DNA from: Bosea sp. PAMC 26642
GTDB lineage: Bacteria; Pseudomonadota; Alphaproteobacteria; Rhizobiales; Beijerinckiaceae
Length of the DNA stretch: 64,000 bases
Assembly: GCF_001562255.1 (NCBI RefSeq)
Contig: NZ_CP014301.1
Coordinates: forward strand, 2,108,001-2,172,000
Reading direction: 5' to 3'
Position 1 is the stretch's first letter, and every line of letters begins with the position of its first letter. The translations under genes and the position numbers were made by a program. The notes under the pieces are model-generated. The model did not search any database, was not told where the DNA came from, and worked only from the letters and a program-made list of their open reading frames with translations. Positions 50,015 to 58,367 of the stretch are shown here, piece by piece.

Positions 50015-50146
50015 GCTTTGTCGGAAGTGGACCCCGACTGCCACGCGATCGTGAATATGCGAGATTTGCCAACAGCTGAATTTCGCGACGATGATCCCCA
50101 TATTGCGGTCATAACCTGACATCGCTGCGAGCGGAGGAGTGACCAG

Positions 50147-50602
50147 ATGAGCCTGATGGGTCTGTTCAGCCGGGACAAGGACGAGCCCGGCGATTTCGCG
50201 GTCACCCACACCGACGCCGAATGGCGCGAATTGCTGACGCCGGAACAGTATCGCGTGCTGCGCCAGCACGGCACCGAGCGTGCCGGCTCCTGCGCGCTGA
50301 ACTACGAAAAGCGCGCGGGGACCTTCACCTGCGCCGGCTGCGACAATCCCCTGTTCACCACCGGCAAGAAATTCGAGAGCGGCACCGGCTGGCCGAGCTT
50401 CGACAAGCCGCTCGAAGGCGCCGTCGGCGTCACCGAGGACCGCAAGTTCGGCATGGTCCGCACGGAGGTTCATTGCGCCCGCTGCGGCGGCCATCTCGGC
50501 CACGTCTTTCCCGACGGCCCCCCGCCGACCGGCCTGCGCTACTGCATGAACGGCGTGGCCATGAACTTCGAACCTGCGGCCGGCACGGACGCGGCGTCGT
50601 GA
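50147..50602 (+). CDS. msrB: methionine-R-sulfoxide reductase MsrB
   Basis: MsrB reduces the R-sulfoxide of methionine in oxidised proteins. The 151-residue protein has four zinc cysteines (62, 65, 110, 113), GWPSFDKPL, and catalytic Cys133 in RYCMNGVAMNF. No signal peptide is seen, so it is predicted to be cytoplasmic. GGAGGAG precedes the ATG. The msrA GTG overlaps its stop (GTGA). Confidence 0.96.
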   Translation: MSLMGLFSRDKDEPGDFAVTHTDAEWRELLTPEQYRVLRQHGTERAGSCALNYEKRAGTFTCAGCDNPLFTTGKKFESGTGWPSFDKPLEGAVGVTEDRKFGMVRTEVHCARCGGHLGHVFPDGPPPTGLRYCMNGVAMNFEPAAGTDAAS

Positions 50603-51234
50603 GACGCCGTGCTCTTCTCGCGGCGCTCGGCTTCGTGGCGCTGGCAGCCTCGGGCACGGCCTTCGGCCAACAGGCCAAGCCGGCACCTGCCACGACGGCC
50701 ACGGCGATCTTCGCCGGCGGCTGCTTCTGGTGCATGGAGCCGCCCTTCGACGCGCTGCCCGGCGTGCTCTCGACGACGTCGGGCTACACCTCCGGGACCA
50801 CCACGAACCCGACCTATGCCGAGGTTTCGGCCGGAAAGACCGGCCACACCGAAGCGATGAAGATCGTCTACGACCCGACCAAGGTGACCTACGAGAAACT
50901 GCTCCACGTCTTCTGGCGCAACCACGACCCGCTGACGGCAAACGCCCAGTTCTGCGACAAGGGCAGCCAGTATCGCGCCGGCATCTATTTCGGCTCGGAG
51001 GAGGAGCGAAAGCTGGCCGAGGCCTCGAAGGCCGAGCTGGAGAAGTCCGGGCGCTTCAAGAGCCGGATCACCACCGAGATCGTGGCCCAGACGGCCTTCT
51101 ACCCGGCCGAGGACTACCATCAAGACTATTACCAGAAGAACCCGATCCGCTACAAAATCTACCGCACCGGCTGCGGCCGCGACAGCCGGCTGAACCAGCT
51201 CTGGGGCAGCGAGGCCGGCGGCGCGCATTCGTAG
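50599..51234 (+). CDS. msrA: methionine-S-sulfoxide reductase MsrA, exported
   Basis: The 211-residue protein (GTG start) begins MRRRALLAALGFVALAASGT, a signal peptide with likely cleavage near residue 23 (GTAFGQQ). The MsrA domain follows, with active-site GCFWCMEPPF (Cys42, Cys45) and a C-terminal RTGCGRDSRLNQLWG. It is translationally coupled to msrB. Unlike its partner it is predicted to be exported and would repair periplasmic proteins. Confidence 0.95.
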   Translation: MRRRALLAALGFVALAASGTAFGQQAKPAPATTATAIFAGGCFWCMEPPFDALPGVLSTTSGYTSGTTTNPTYAEVSAGKTGHTEAMKIVYDPTKVTYEKLLHVFWRNHDPLTANAQFCDKGSQYRAGIYFGSEEERKLAEASKAELEKSGRFKSRITTEIVAQTAFYPAEDYHQDYYQKNPIRYKIYRTGCGRDSRLNQLWGSEAGGAHS

Positions 51235-51265
51235 GACTGTCTCGCGGGGCGCCGCGATCGCAAGC

Positions 51266-51418
51266 CCTTCGTCATTCCGGGGCTTGGCGCATCCAGGAGC
51301 CCGGAACCCATAACCACTGCGACGGTCAGACGAGGCGCTACGATCAGCGCCCCTAAAGAACAACCCTGTTCGTATGGGTTCCGGGCTTGCCCCTGCGGGT
51401 CGCCCGGAATGACGAAGG
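51266..51418. repeat. 153 bp nested palindromic intergenic repeat
   Basis: Outer arms (CCTTCGTCATTCCGG and its complement, 51266-51280 and 51404-51418) enclose a perfect 14 bp inner inverted repeat (GCCCGGAACCCATA type, 51299-51312 and 51373-51386). It fills most of the interval between msrA and the helicase gene. It shares its outer GTCATT...AATGAC edges with the other palindromes of the window. Confidence 0.75.
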
Positions 51419-51484
51419 CCGCGCAATCCCCGCCCGACACCCTATATTGACGCCAGAACGAATCACGATCGAACGGCGCCGTCC

Positions 51485-53860
51485 TTGTCCGACCACAGCA
51501 CCACATCCGCCCCCCTGCCCCGCCCCGGCGGCCTCGCCGCGCGTGCAGCCGCGGCGCCCAGCGCGGGCTATCTCGCCGGGCTCAACCCCGAGCAGCGGCT
51601 CGCCGTCGAGGCGACGGACGGACCCGTGCTGGTGCTGGCCGGCGCCGGCACCGGCAAGACCCGGGTGCTGACCACCCGCATCGCCCATCTGATCGCGACC
51701 TCAAAGGCCTGGCCCTCGCAGATCCTGTCGGTGACCTTCACCAACAAGGCCGCGCGCGAGATGAAGGAGCGCGTCGCCCATCTCGTCGGCCCGGTCGCCG
51801 AGGGCATGCCGTGGCTGGGCACCTTCCACTCGATCTCGGCCAAGATCCTGCGCCGCCACGCCGAATTGCTCGACCTGCGCAGCGACTTCACCATCCTCGA
51901 CACCGACGACCAGATCCGCCTGATGAAGCAGGTCATCCAGGCCGAGGGCATCGACGAGAAGCGCTGGCCCGGCCGGATGCTGGCGGGCTTCATCGACAGC
52001 TGGAAAAACCGTGGGCTCGCGCCCAGGGATGTCCCAGCGGGCGAGGCTGCGGTTTTCGGCAACGGCAAGGGCGGCACGCTCTACGCCGCCTATCAGGACC
52101 GGCTGAAGACATTGAACGCCGTCGATTTCGGAGACCTGCTGCTGCACTGCCTGACACTGTTCCGCGACCACGCCGATGTGCTGGCGGTCTATCACGAGCG
52201 CTTCCGCTACATCCTCGTCGATGAGTATCAGGACACCAACGTCGCGCAATATCTCTGGCTGCGCCTGCTTGCCCAGGGGCGGCGCAACATCGCCTGCGTC
52301 GGCGACGACGACCAGTCGATCTATGGCTGGCGCGGCGCCGAGGTCGACAACATCCTGCGCTTCGAACACGATTTTCCGGGCGCCACCGTCGTCAGGCTGG
52401 AGCGCAACTACCGCTCGACCGGCCATATCCTCGCCACCGCCTCCAAGCTGATCGCCCGCAACGAGGGCCGGCTCGGCAAGACCCTGCGCACCGAGGATAT
52501 CGACGGCGAGAAGGTCACCATCACCGGCTCCTGGGACAGCCAGGAGGAGGCGCGCCTGATCACGGACGAGATCGAGGCGATGCAGGCGAAGGGGGATGAC
52601 CTCTCGCAGATCGCGGTTCTGGTGCGGATTTCCGCGCAGATGCGCGAGATCGAGGAGCGCTTCGTCCAGACCGGCGTGCCCTATCGCGTCATCGGCGGCC
52701 CGCGCTTCTACGAGCGTGCCGAAATCCGCGACGCCATGGCCTATCTGCGTTGCGTCGTCAGCCCGACCGACGATCTCGCCTTCGAGCGCATCGTCAACCA
52801 GCCCAAGCGCGGCCTGGGCGACGCCACCATCCAGATTCTGCACAACCACGCCCGCGCGACCGGCGTCTCGCTGCTGCAGTCGGCCCGGATGGTCGTCGAA
52901 AGCGACGAACTGAAGCCGAAGGCCCGCACCTCCTTGCGCGAGCTGGTCCAGGCCTTCGGCCGCTGGTCGGCCCGCGCCGAGCACATGCCGCAGGGCGAAC
53001 TCGCCGAACTCGTGCTTGAGGAGAGCGGCTACACCGAGATGTGGCAGAAGGACCGCTCGGCCGACGCCGCCGGACGGCTCGAAAACCTCAAGGAACTCGT
53101 CCGATCGCTCGACGAATTCCCCGACCTGCCGGCCTTCCTCGAACACGTCTCGCTGGTGATGGACGCCGACAGTGGCGACGCCGCAAGCCGCGTCTCGATC
53201 ATGACGCTGCACGGCGCCAAGGGGCTGGAATTCGATACGGTTTTCCTGCCGGGCTGGGAGGAAGGCCTCTTCCCGAGCCAGCGCGCCCTCGACGAGAGCG
53301 GCCGCGCCGGCCTCGAGGAAGAACGCCGCCTCGCCCATGTCGGCCTGACGCGGGCCCGCAAGCGGCTGAAACTCTATTTCGCCTCGAACCGCCGTATCCA
53401 CGGCCTCTGGCAATCGAGCCTGCCGTCACGCTTCATCGACGAACTGCCCGAGGAGCATGTCGAGGTCGTCCAGGCGGCCTCGAACTACAGCCAGGGCGGC
53501 TACGGCGCCTCGCGCTTCGACCGCATGGAAAGCTTCGGCTCCAGCTACAACACGCCGGGCTGGCAGCGCGCGCAGGAGAACAAGGCGAAGGCGGGCGGCG
53601 GCTCGGGCTTCTCCGAAAGCGGCAGCGGCTTCGGCTCGGGCGGCTTCGGTGGCAGCCGCCAACGCGGCCCGCTCCTGATCGAAGGCGAGCTCACCGCCAA
53701 ATCGACCGGCTCCTCGGCCTACGACACTGGCGCCCGCGTCTTCCACGTCAAGTTCGGGCCAGGCTCCGTCGCCAGCGTCGACGGCAACAAGCTGACGGTC
53801 GATTTCGACAAGGCGGGGCGGAAGATGGTGCTTGACTCGTTCGTACAATCGACATCTTGA
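51485..53860 (+). CDS. uvrD: UvrD/PcrA-family ATP-dependent DNA helicase
   Basis: The 791-residue SF1A helicase has Walker A AGAGTGKT (residues 52-59), LSVTFTNKAAREMKERV, DEYQDTN, GDDDQSIYGWRGA, LERNYRST and VSIMTLHGAKGLEFDTVF. A Gly/Ser-rich linker (about residues 695-725) leads to a C-terminal Tudor-like domain, ARVFHVKFGPGSVASVDG, of the RNA-polymerase-binding type found in PcrA/UvrD. The start is TTG at 51485 and no better start or strong ribosome site is visible. It functions in repair. Confidence 0.94.
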   Translation: MSDHSTTSAPLPRPGGLAARAAAAPSAGYLAGLNPEQRLAVEATDGPVLVLAGAGTGKTRVLTTRIAHLIATSKAWPSQILSVTFTNKAAREMKERVAHLVGPVAEGMPWLGTFHSISAKILRRHAELLDLRSDFTILDTDDQIRLMKQVIQAEGIDEKRWPGRMLAGFIDSWKNRGLAPRDVPAGEAAVFGNGKGGTLYAAYQDRLKTLNAVDFGDLLLHCLTLFRDHADVLAVYHERFRYILVDEYQDTNVAQYLWLRLLAQGRRNIACVGDDDQSIYGWRGAEVDNILRFEHDFPGATVVRLERNYRSTGHILATASKLIARNEGRLGKTLRTEDIDGEKVTITGSWDSQEEARLITDEIEAMQAKGDDLSQIAVLVRISAQMREIEERFVQTGVPYRVIGGPRFYERAEIRDAMAYLRCVVSPTDDLAFERIVNQPKRGLGDATIQILHNHARATGVSLLQSARMVVESDELKPKARTSLRELVQAFGRWSARAEHMPQGELAELVLEESGYTEMWQKDRSADAAGRLENLKELVRSLDEFPDLPAFLEHVSLVMDADSGDAASRVSIMTLHGAKGLEFDTVFLPGWEEGLFPSQRALDESGRAGLEEERRLAHVGLTRARKRLKLYFASNRRIHGLWQSSLPSRFIDELPEEHVEVVQAASNYSQGGYGASRFDRMESFGSSYNTPGWQRAQENKAKAGGGSGFSESGSGFGSGGFGGSRQRGPLLIEGELTAKSTGSSAYDTGARVFHVKFGPGSVASVDGNKLTVDFDKAGRKMVLDSFVQSTS

Positions 53861-53867
53861 ACTTGCT

Positions 53868-54080
53868 TAATCACAATTTCCTATCGCGCAATAAAACATG
53901 ATATTTCTCATATGGTTAGCGGTTAAAGGAAATTGATATAGCGAATCGTCGCAGCGATATCTTATATGGTCGATTTAAAAAACATAATCATTACAATCTG
54001 TTACGGATTTGCGGTGGACACGCCCGGTCGTTTTGAGCGCGGCAATACAAATGCATATAAATAGTTGGGTGCTTCTCCGT
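53868..54080. other. AT-rich intergenic island before hicAB
   Basis: This stretch is far richer in A and T than any other part of the window (for example TTAAAGGAAATTGATATAGC) and carries no credible gene. It includes repeated ATAT-type stretches that could serve as promoter elements for hicA. The composition contrasts with the flanking helicase gene and marks a probable insertion boundary with the toxin-antitoxin pair. Confidence 0.7.
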
Positions 54081-54095
54081 TGACCCGAGGCACCC

Positions 54096-54290
54096 ATGCT
54101 CAATAGCAGCAGCCAGATCATTCGCCGCCTCGAACGCGAGGGCTGGGAATGCGTGCGTGTCGTCGGCTCGCACCACGTCTTCAAAAAGCCGGGCGTCCGT
54201 GACAATATCTCGGTGCCGCATCCGAAGAAGAAATTCGGTCCCGGCCTCGTGTTGAAAATCTACAAGCAGGCAGGCTGGCCACGCGACTGA
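54096..54290 (+). CDS. hicA: HicA-type toxin
   Basis: The 64-residue protein has the HicA double-stranded-RNA-binding-like fold. The catalytic His region is GSHHVFKKPG (His26/His27), and VPHPKKKFGPGLVLKIYKQAGW follows. HicA toxins cleave mRNA. It begins after an AT-rich island, and hicB starts 1 bp after its stop. The order toxin first, antitoxin second is standard for this family. Confidence 0.92.
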   Translation: MLNSSSQIIRRLEREGWECVRVVGSHHVFKKPGVRDNISVPHPKKKFGPGLVLKIYKQAGWPRD

Positions 54291-54291
54291 C

Positions 54292-54588
54292 ATGACTCAT
54301 TACGTCGCCATCATCGAGGACGCAGGGCCCGACTTCGCCGTCGGCGTCTGGTTTCCCGACCTCCCCGGCTGTTTCTCGGCCGGGGATACGCTCGATGAGG
54401 CTTTGGCGAATGCGCCGGAAGCCGTCGCGCTGTGGTTTGAGGATATCGAGGAGCAGGGCAGAACCGTGCCCCGCGCCCGCACTCCCAGCGAACTCAAGGC
54501 CGATCCCGATATCGCCGCCGACATGGCTAACTATGCGATTGCGTTGATTCCGGCGCCGGACATCGCACTGCAACCGGCGGCCGAATAA
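54292..54588 (+). CDS. hicB: HicB-type antitoxin
   Basis: The 98-residue protein has the HicB N-terminal domain (FAVGVWFPDLPGCFSAGDTLDEALANAPEA) but no C-terminal helix-turn-helix or ribbon-helix-helix, and ends ALQPAAE. Such short antitoxins neutralise HicA; autoregulation may then need another protein. It follows hicA in the same transcript. Confidence 0.9.
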   Translation: MTHYVAIIEDAGPDFAVGVWFPDLPGCFSAGDTLDEALANAPEAVALWFEDIEEQGRTVPRARTPSELKADPDIAADMANYAIALIPAPDIALQPAAE

Positions 54589-54629
54589 CCCGACAACCTC
54601 CCCGCCATGCTGGACAAGCCGCGAAGCGG

Positions 54630-54713
54630 CGCAACTCCGGGATCCACCATAAGGCGCTGTTCCACCCTATGAGGGATCCCGAGACTTCGCTGCGCGAAGC
54701 CCAGGATGACGGT
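54630..54713. repeat. palindromic intergenic repeat after hicAB
   Basis: Two inverted repeats are seen. CGGGATCC/GGATCCCG (54638-54645 and 54674-54681) are separated by 28 bases, and CTTCG/CGAAG (54685-54689 and 54695-54699) follow. The element ends in GGATGACG. It resembles the other dispersed palindromes and may act as a terminator between hicAB and the HxlR gene, but no T-run is present. Confidence 0.55.
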
Positions 54714-54739
54714 GCGGCGGTATCAACGTCCGCCGCCCC

Positions 54740-55159
54740 TCACCGCCCCTCTCTTGCCTTGAACGCCGCCCGCGCCGCCTCGACCTGCGCATAGTACGTC
54801 TCCGCCCAGACCCAGACCCCGCAGAACGCCGCCGTCAGTTCGCGACCGAGTTCCGTCTGCGTGTAATCGACATGTGGCGGGATCACCGGATGCACCTTGC
54901 GCGTGATCAAACCGTCGCATTCCATCTGGCGCAGCGTCTTGGTCAGCATTTTCTGGCTGATGCCGTCGATGATCCGGCCGATCTGCGTGAAGCGCAGCGT
55001 GCCCTGCTCCTCCAGCGCCTCCAGCACCAGCATGGTCCATTTGTCGGCGATCTGAGCGATCACGTCGCGCACCAGCTCTTCGACGGCCGGGCTGACCTCC
55101 GGATGCGACAGCCGGCCCTGCTCCTGCATGGCCGCGACGGCATCGCGTATCATCTGCAT
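54740..55159 (-). CDS. HxlR-family winged-helix regulator
   Basis: The 139-residue protein has the HxlR winged-helix domain: DKWTMLVLEALEEQGTLRFTQI and the GISQKMLTKTLRQMECDGLITR helix-wing region. HxlR-type proteins sense redox or electrophiles in several bacteria. It is divergent from the SDR gene, and the 112 bp between them holds two GGTGCCT direct repeats. It probably regulates that gene and itself. Confidence 0.9.
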   Translation of the reverse strand: MQMIRDAVAAMQEQGRLSHPEVSPAVEELVRDVIAQIADKWTMLVLEALEEQGTLRFTQIGRIIDGISQKMLTKTLRQMECDGLITRKVHPVIPPHVDYTQTELGRELTAAFCGVWVWAETYYAQVEAARAAFKAREGR

Positions 55160-55175
55160 CTGACACTCTCCTTTT

Positions 55176-55201
55176 GGTGCCTATAGAACTTTCAGGTGCC
55201 T
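55176..55201. promoter_or_regulatory. candidate HxlR operator direct repeats (GGTGCCT)
   Basis: GGTGCCT occurs at 55176-55182 and 55195-55201, 19 bp apart, between the divergent HxlR and SDR genes. Repeats on two helical turns are plausible regulator half-sites, but the motif is not one I recognise for HxlR. Confidence 0.3.
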
Positions 55202-55271
55202 TCTTTCGTTTGGAGAGCATCGGCTCTAACTGTGGTCGGCGCAACCACGATAGGCGCAATCGCGAAAGGAC

Positions 55272-56030
55272 ATGGCGATGAACATCACAGGCAACACCAT
55301 TTTGATCACCGGCGGCGGCTCCGGCATCGGCCGCGCGCTGGCCGAAGCGCTGCACGCCAAGGGCAACACAGTCATCATCGCCGGGCGCCGCGAGCGCGTG
55401 CTCGACGAGGTCACCCAAGCCAATCCGGGCATGGCGTCGATGCTGCTCGATATCCGGGACAAGGCCGACATCGCAGCCTTCGCCCGCGATGCGGTCGCGC
55501 GTTTCCCTGCGCTCAACGTCGTCATCAACAATGCCGGCATCATGAAGGATGAGGACATTCTCGACAGCGGCGACCTCGCCATCGCCGAGGAGACGGTCGA
55601 GACCAATCTGCTCGGGCCGATCCGGCTGACGGCAGCGCTGCTGCCGCATCTCCTGGCGCAGCCGCGCGCCACCGTGATGACCGTATCGTCGGGGCTCGCC
55701 TTCGTGCCGCTGGCGGTGACGCCGGCCTATAGCGCCACGAAGGCTGCGATCCATTCCTGGTCGATGTCGCTGCGCCACCAGCTCCGGGACACGTCGACGC
55801 AGGTCATCGAACTCGCGCCACCTTACGTCCAGACGGAGCTTCGCGGCCCGGAGCAGGCGGTCGATCCACTCGCCATGCCGCTCGCCGACTTCATCGCCGA
55901 GGTGATGACGATCCTCGAGACGCAACCCGATGCCGAAGAGGTCATTGTCGAGCGCTGCAAGCCGCTGCGCTTCGCCGAGCAGAACGGCAATCTGGCTGCG
56001 GTCTTCGGAATGGTGAATTCGCAGCATTGA
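55272..56030 (+). CDS. short-chain dehydrogenase/reductase (DltE-like)
   Basis: The 252-residue classical SDR has the cofactor motif TGGGSGIG (residues 13-20), NNAG, and the catalytic SxnYSATK arrangement with VSSGLAFVPL before it. DltE-like members are named for similarity only; the true substrate is unknown. It is divergent from the HxlR regulator. Confidence 0.9.
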   Translation: MAMNITGNTILITGGGSGIGRALAEALHAKGNTVIIAGRRERVLDEVTQANPGMASMLLDIRDKADIAAFARDAVARFPALNVVINNAGIMKDEDILDSGDLAIAEETVETNLLGPIRLTAALLPHLLAQPRATVMTVSSGLAFVPLAVTPAYSATKAAIHSWSMSLRHQLRDTSTQVIELAPPYVQTELRGPEQAVDPLAMPLADFIAEVMTILETQPDAEEVIVERCKPLRFAEQNGNLAAVFGMVNSQH

Positions 56031-56064
56031 TCGCCGCGCAAGAGGTCGGTGAGCCCGCCCTCGC

Positions 56065-56457
56065 TCACTCCGGCCGGTGACAGCAGATGCAGACCTTGTT
56101 GCCGTCGGGGTCGCGGACATAGGCGCCGTAATAGTCGGCATGGTAGTGCGGCCTCGGTCCGGGCGGACCCTCGCAGGTCGCGCCATTGGCCAGCGCCACC
56201 GCGTGGCAGCGATCGACCTGCGCCCTGCTTTCTGCGAGCAGGGCCGTCATCTGGCCGTTCCCCACGGTGGCCGACCCGCCATCGAAGGGGCGCGTCAGGA
56301 AGAACAGCGGTCTGGCGGCATCCTTCGGCTGCCAGGCGGCCGCGCCGCTGTCTGGCTCGCTGAAGCGCAACGGGTGGCCAAGCACGTCGAACACGGCTGC
56401 GTAGAGGGCCTGTGCCCTGTCGAAATCGTTCGTCCCCACGCAAATATGCGAAAACAT
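56065..56457 (-). CDS. VOC (glyoxalase/bleomycin resistance fold) protein
   Basis: The 130-residue protein is a single VOC domain starting MFSHICVGTNDFDRAQALYAA and ending AYVRDPDGNKVCICCHR. The first Met of the domain is chosen over an upstream Met. VOC proteins include glyoxalase I and antibiotic-binding proteins; the substrate is unknown. It is convergent with the SDR gene and divergent from prmA. Confidence 0.9.
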   Translation of the reverse strand: MFSHICVGTNDFDRAQALYAAVFDVLGHPLRFSEPDSGAAAWQPKDAARPLFFLTRPFDGGSATVGNGQMTALLAESRAQVDRCHAVALANGATCEGPPGPRPHYHADYYGAYVRDPDGNKVCICCHRPE

Positions 56458-56507
56458 CGTCGCGTCCCCAGCCGGCTTTCCGGCCAGCTTAGCGACCAAG
56501 ACCGGCG

Positions 56508-57491
56508 ATGACATCCCCCGGTCACCCTGCTATTGCGCTGCCCATGCGCGAAGGCCTCCTCCCCTCCACGGTCGCGACCGTCCTCGAACTCTCGACCTCG
56601 GGCGAGAAGGCGCGCGCGCTGACCGAGCTTCTGGGCGAGGTCTTCGACCCTACGGAAACCGCGATCTCGGCCTTCGAGATCGAGAGCGGCGTCACGACGC
56701 TGTCGCTCAACGCGCCCTGGAAGGTCGAGATCTATTTCGCTGTTCATCCCGACGAGGAGGCCGTGCGCGACATGCTGCGGCCGATCATCGGGGACGTCAT
56801 CGACACGACGCCCTTCACGACGGTGAACCAGCAGGACTGGGTCGCCGCCAGCCTGGACGGGCTGAAACCCGTGCGCGCCGGCCGCGTCCTCGTCCATGGC
56901 GAGCATGATCGCGATGCCGTGCGGGTCAACGATGTCGCGATCGAAATCCCTGCCGCGCTCGCCTTCGGCACGGGCCATCACGGTACCACGGCCGGCTGCC
57001 TGCTCGCGCTGAATGCCGAACTGAAGCAACGCCGGCCCCGCCACGCCATCGATGTCGGCACCGGCACGGGCATTCTGGCGCTGGCATTGGCGAAGCAGAT
57101 CAAGCGCAAGGTCGTCGCCGGCGATATCGATCTGGTGGCAGTCGAGGTCGCGGCGCACAACGCCCGCATCAACCATGCGCCCCAGGGCCTCGATCTCTAC
57201 GTCGCCCCGGGCCTGCGCCATGCCAAGGCGAACCGGCCGCGCCATTTCGACCTCGTCTTCGCCAACATCCTGGCCGGGCCACTGAAGCGCCTCGCGCCCT
57301 CGATCGCCCGCGCCTTGTCGGACGACGGCACGGTCATCCTGTCGGGCCTGCTGGCGATGGATGTCGCCGGCGTCGTCTCGACCTACCGGCATCAAGGTCT
57401 CTATCTCGCCCGCCAGTCGCTACGCGAAGGCTGGGCGACGCTGGTCATGAAAAAAGGCGGCGCGGCCCCAAGACCACGCCACCTTCGATAG
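56508..57491 (+). CDS. prmA: ribosomal protein L11 methyltransferase PrmA
   Basis: PrmA trimethylates L11 in the cytoplasm. The 327-residue protein has a substrate-recognition N-terminal domain and the SAM-binding motif IDVGTGTGILALALAKQ near residues 182-198. The AFGTGHHGTT loop and the NILAGPLKRLAP (family NxLxxPL) motif are also present. The C-terminal KKGGAAPRPRHLR is a basic extension. Confidence 0.93.
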   Translation: MTSPGHPAIALPMREGLLPSTVATVLELSTSGEKARALTELLGEVFDPTETAISAFEIESGVTTLSLNAPWKVEIYFAVHPDEEAVRDMLRPIIGDVIDTTPFTTVNQQDWVAASLDGLKPVRAGRVLVHGEHDRDAVRVNDVAIEIPAALAFGTGHHGTTAGCLLALNAELKQRRPRHAIDVGTGTGILALALAKQIKRKVVAGDIDLVAVEVAAHNARINHAPQGLDLYVAPGLRHAKANRPRHFDLVFANILAGPLKRLAPSIARALSDDGTVILSGLLAMDVAGVVSTYRHQGLYLARQSLREGWATLVMKKGGAAPRPRHLR

Positions 57492-57656
57492 AAACGCACT
57501 CGATACCCGCTCGCAAAGCTAGGGAGCGGCGATTCTCCGCCAGGCTGAGTCGCATGGCGCTATGGTCGAGAACCGGAGCGGAGCGGACTGATGTCCGTGA
57601 GCACCGGAAGCGCAGGCCATGGCGTCAGGGGGCCGGCCTCGCGGAGAAGCGCAGGG

Positions 57657-57785
57657 TCAGAAGCCGATATGGCCGTGCTTGGCTTCGGCTTCCGCCTGCA
57701 GGGCGCGGGCTTCGTGCCAGACGGCGGCGGTGAACTTGGCTGTTTCGGCAACCCACTCGAAGCTGTGCTTGATGATCGCGATCAT
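57657..57785 (-). CDS. 42-residue small protein downstream of DUF1127
   Basis: The reverse strand encodes MIAIIKHSFEWVAETAKFTA then AVWHEARALQAEAEAKHGHIGF, a protein-like amphipathic sequence with conserved-looking Trp, His and Glu residues. It is below the length limit of most gene finders. It lies 66 bp after the DUF1127 gene on the same strand. The ribosome site is poor, so the start is uncertain. Confidence 0.5.
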   Translation of the reverse strand: MIAIIKHSFEWVAETAKFTAAVWHEARALQAEAEAKHGHIGF

Positions 57786-57850
57786 GATGATGGTCCATGG
57801 TTCTGTCGCACCGCCGGAGGCGGCCGCGACGAGGAAGCGGGGAAGAACAC

Positions 57851-58096
57851 TCAGCGGTTGAACGGCAGTTCGGCGTCGTTTTTCAGCGCGACCTGCGGAA
57901 AGCCGCCGAGCACGATCTCAGCCTCGTTGATGAGGTAGGAACGGGCACGCAGCTCGCGGATCGCGGAACGGCGGCGGCTTTCGACCATCGCAGCGAAGAG
58001 ACGCTGCCAGACGGTGGGGCCGGTCGAAGCGGTGGTCGCGGCCTGCTCGGCGTTGGAGGCCAGCAGTGAGGCGGTTGGGTTCAGCACATAGGTCAT
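57851..58096 (-). CDS. DUF1127 (YjiS-like) small protein
   Basis: The 81-residue protein has the Arg-rich C-terminal DUF1127 domain (WQRLFAAMVESRRRSAIREL) followed by RARSYLINEAEIVLGGFP. GAGGAGAG precedes the ATG at 58096. DUF1127 proteins in alphaproteobacteria bind RNA and influence phosphate and carbon metabolism and sRNA maturation. A pair of palindromic sites lies upstream. Confidence 0.85.
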   Translation of the reverse strand: MTYVLNPTASLLASNAEQAATTASTGPTVWQRLFAAMVESRRRSAIRELRARSYLINEAEIVLGGFPQVALKNDAELPFNR

Positions 58097-58172
58097 AAGG
58101 GTCTCTCCTCTTTCAAACGAAGGACAGTCCCGGTCGCTTCCTCGTTCTCTTATATGACTAAAGTGTATCTTC

Positions 58173-58208
58173 TTCGCACTTGCGAAAAGGGGTGTTCGCA
58201 GATGCGAG
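58173..58208. promoter_or_regulatory. tandem TTCGCA-N2-TGCGAA palindromes
   Basis: TTCGCA-ct-TGCGAA (58173-58186) is perfect and TTCGCA-ga-TGCGAG (58195-58208) has one mismatch. Their centres are 22 bp apart, about two helical turns. They lie 77 bp upstream of the DUF1127 start and near its predicted -35, and 160 bp upstream of the aminopeptidase gene. The arrangement suggests a cooperative regulator site for an unidentified protein. Confidence 0.6.
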
Positions 58209-58367
58209 ATATGCATTGGACGCATGAAGACAGCCATATTTCGTTAAGGATTGCGCTTTCCGCATAGCAAAGAGGCAATCCGCCTCATTGCAGTGCAGCA
58301 AGCGCCGGTAGGAAAAGCGGGGCGAACGGCGCTTTTCTGCTGGCCTTCGCCAAGGGGAGACGCGACC

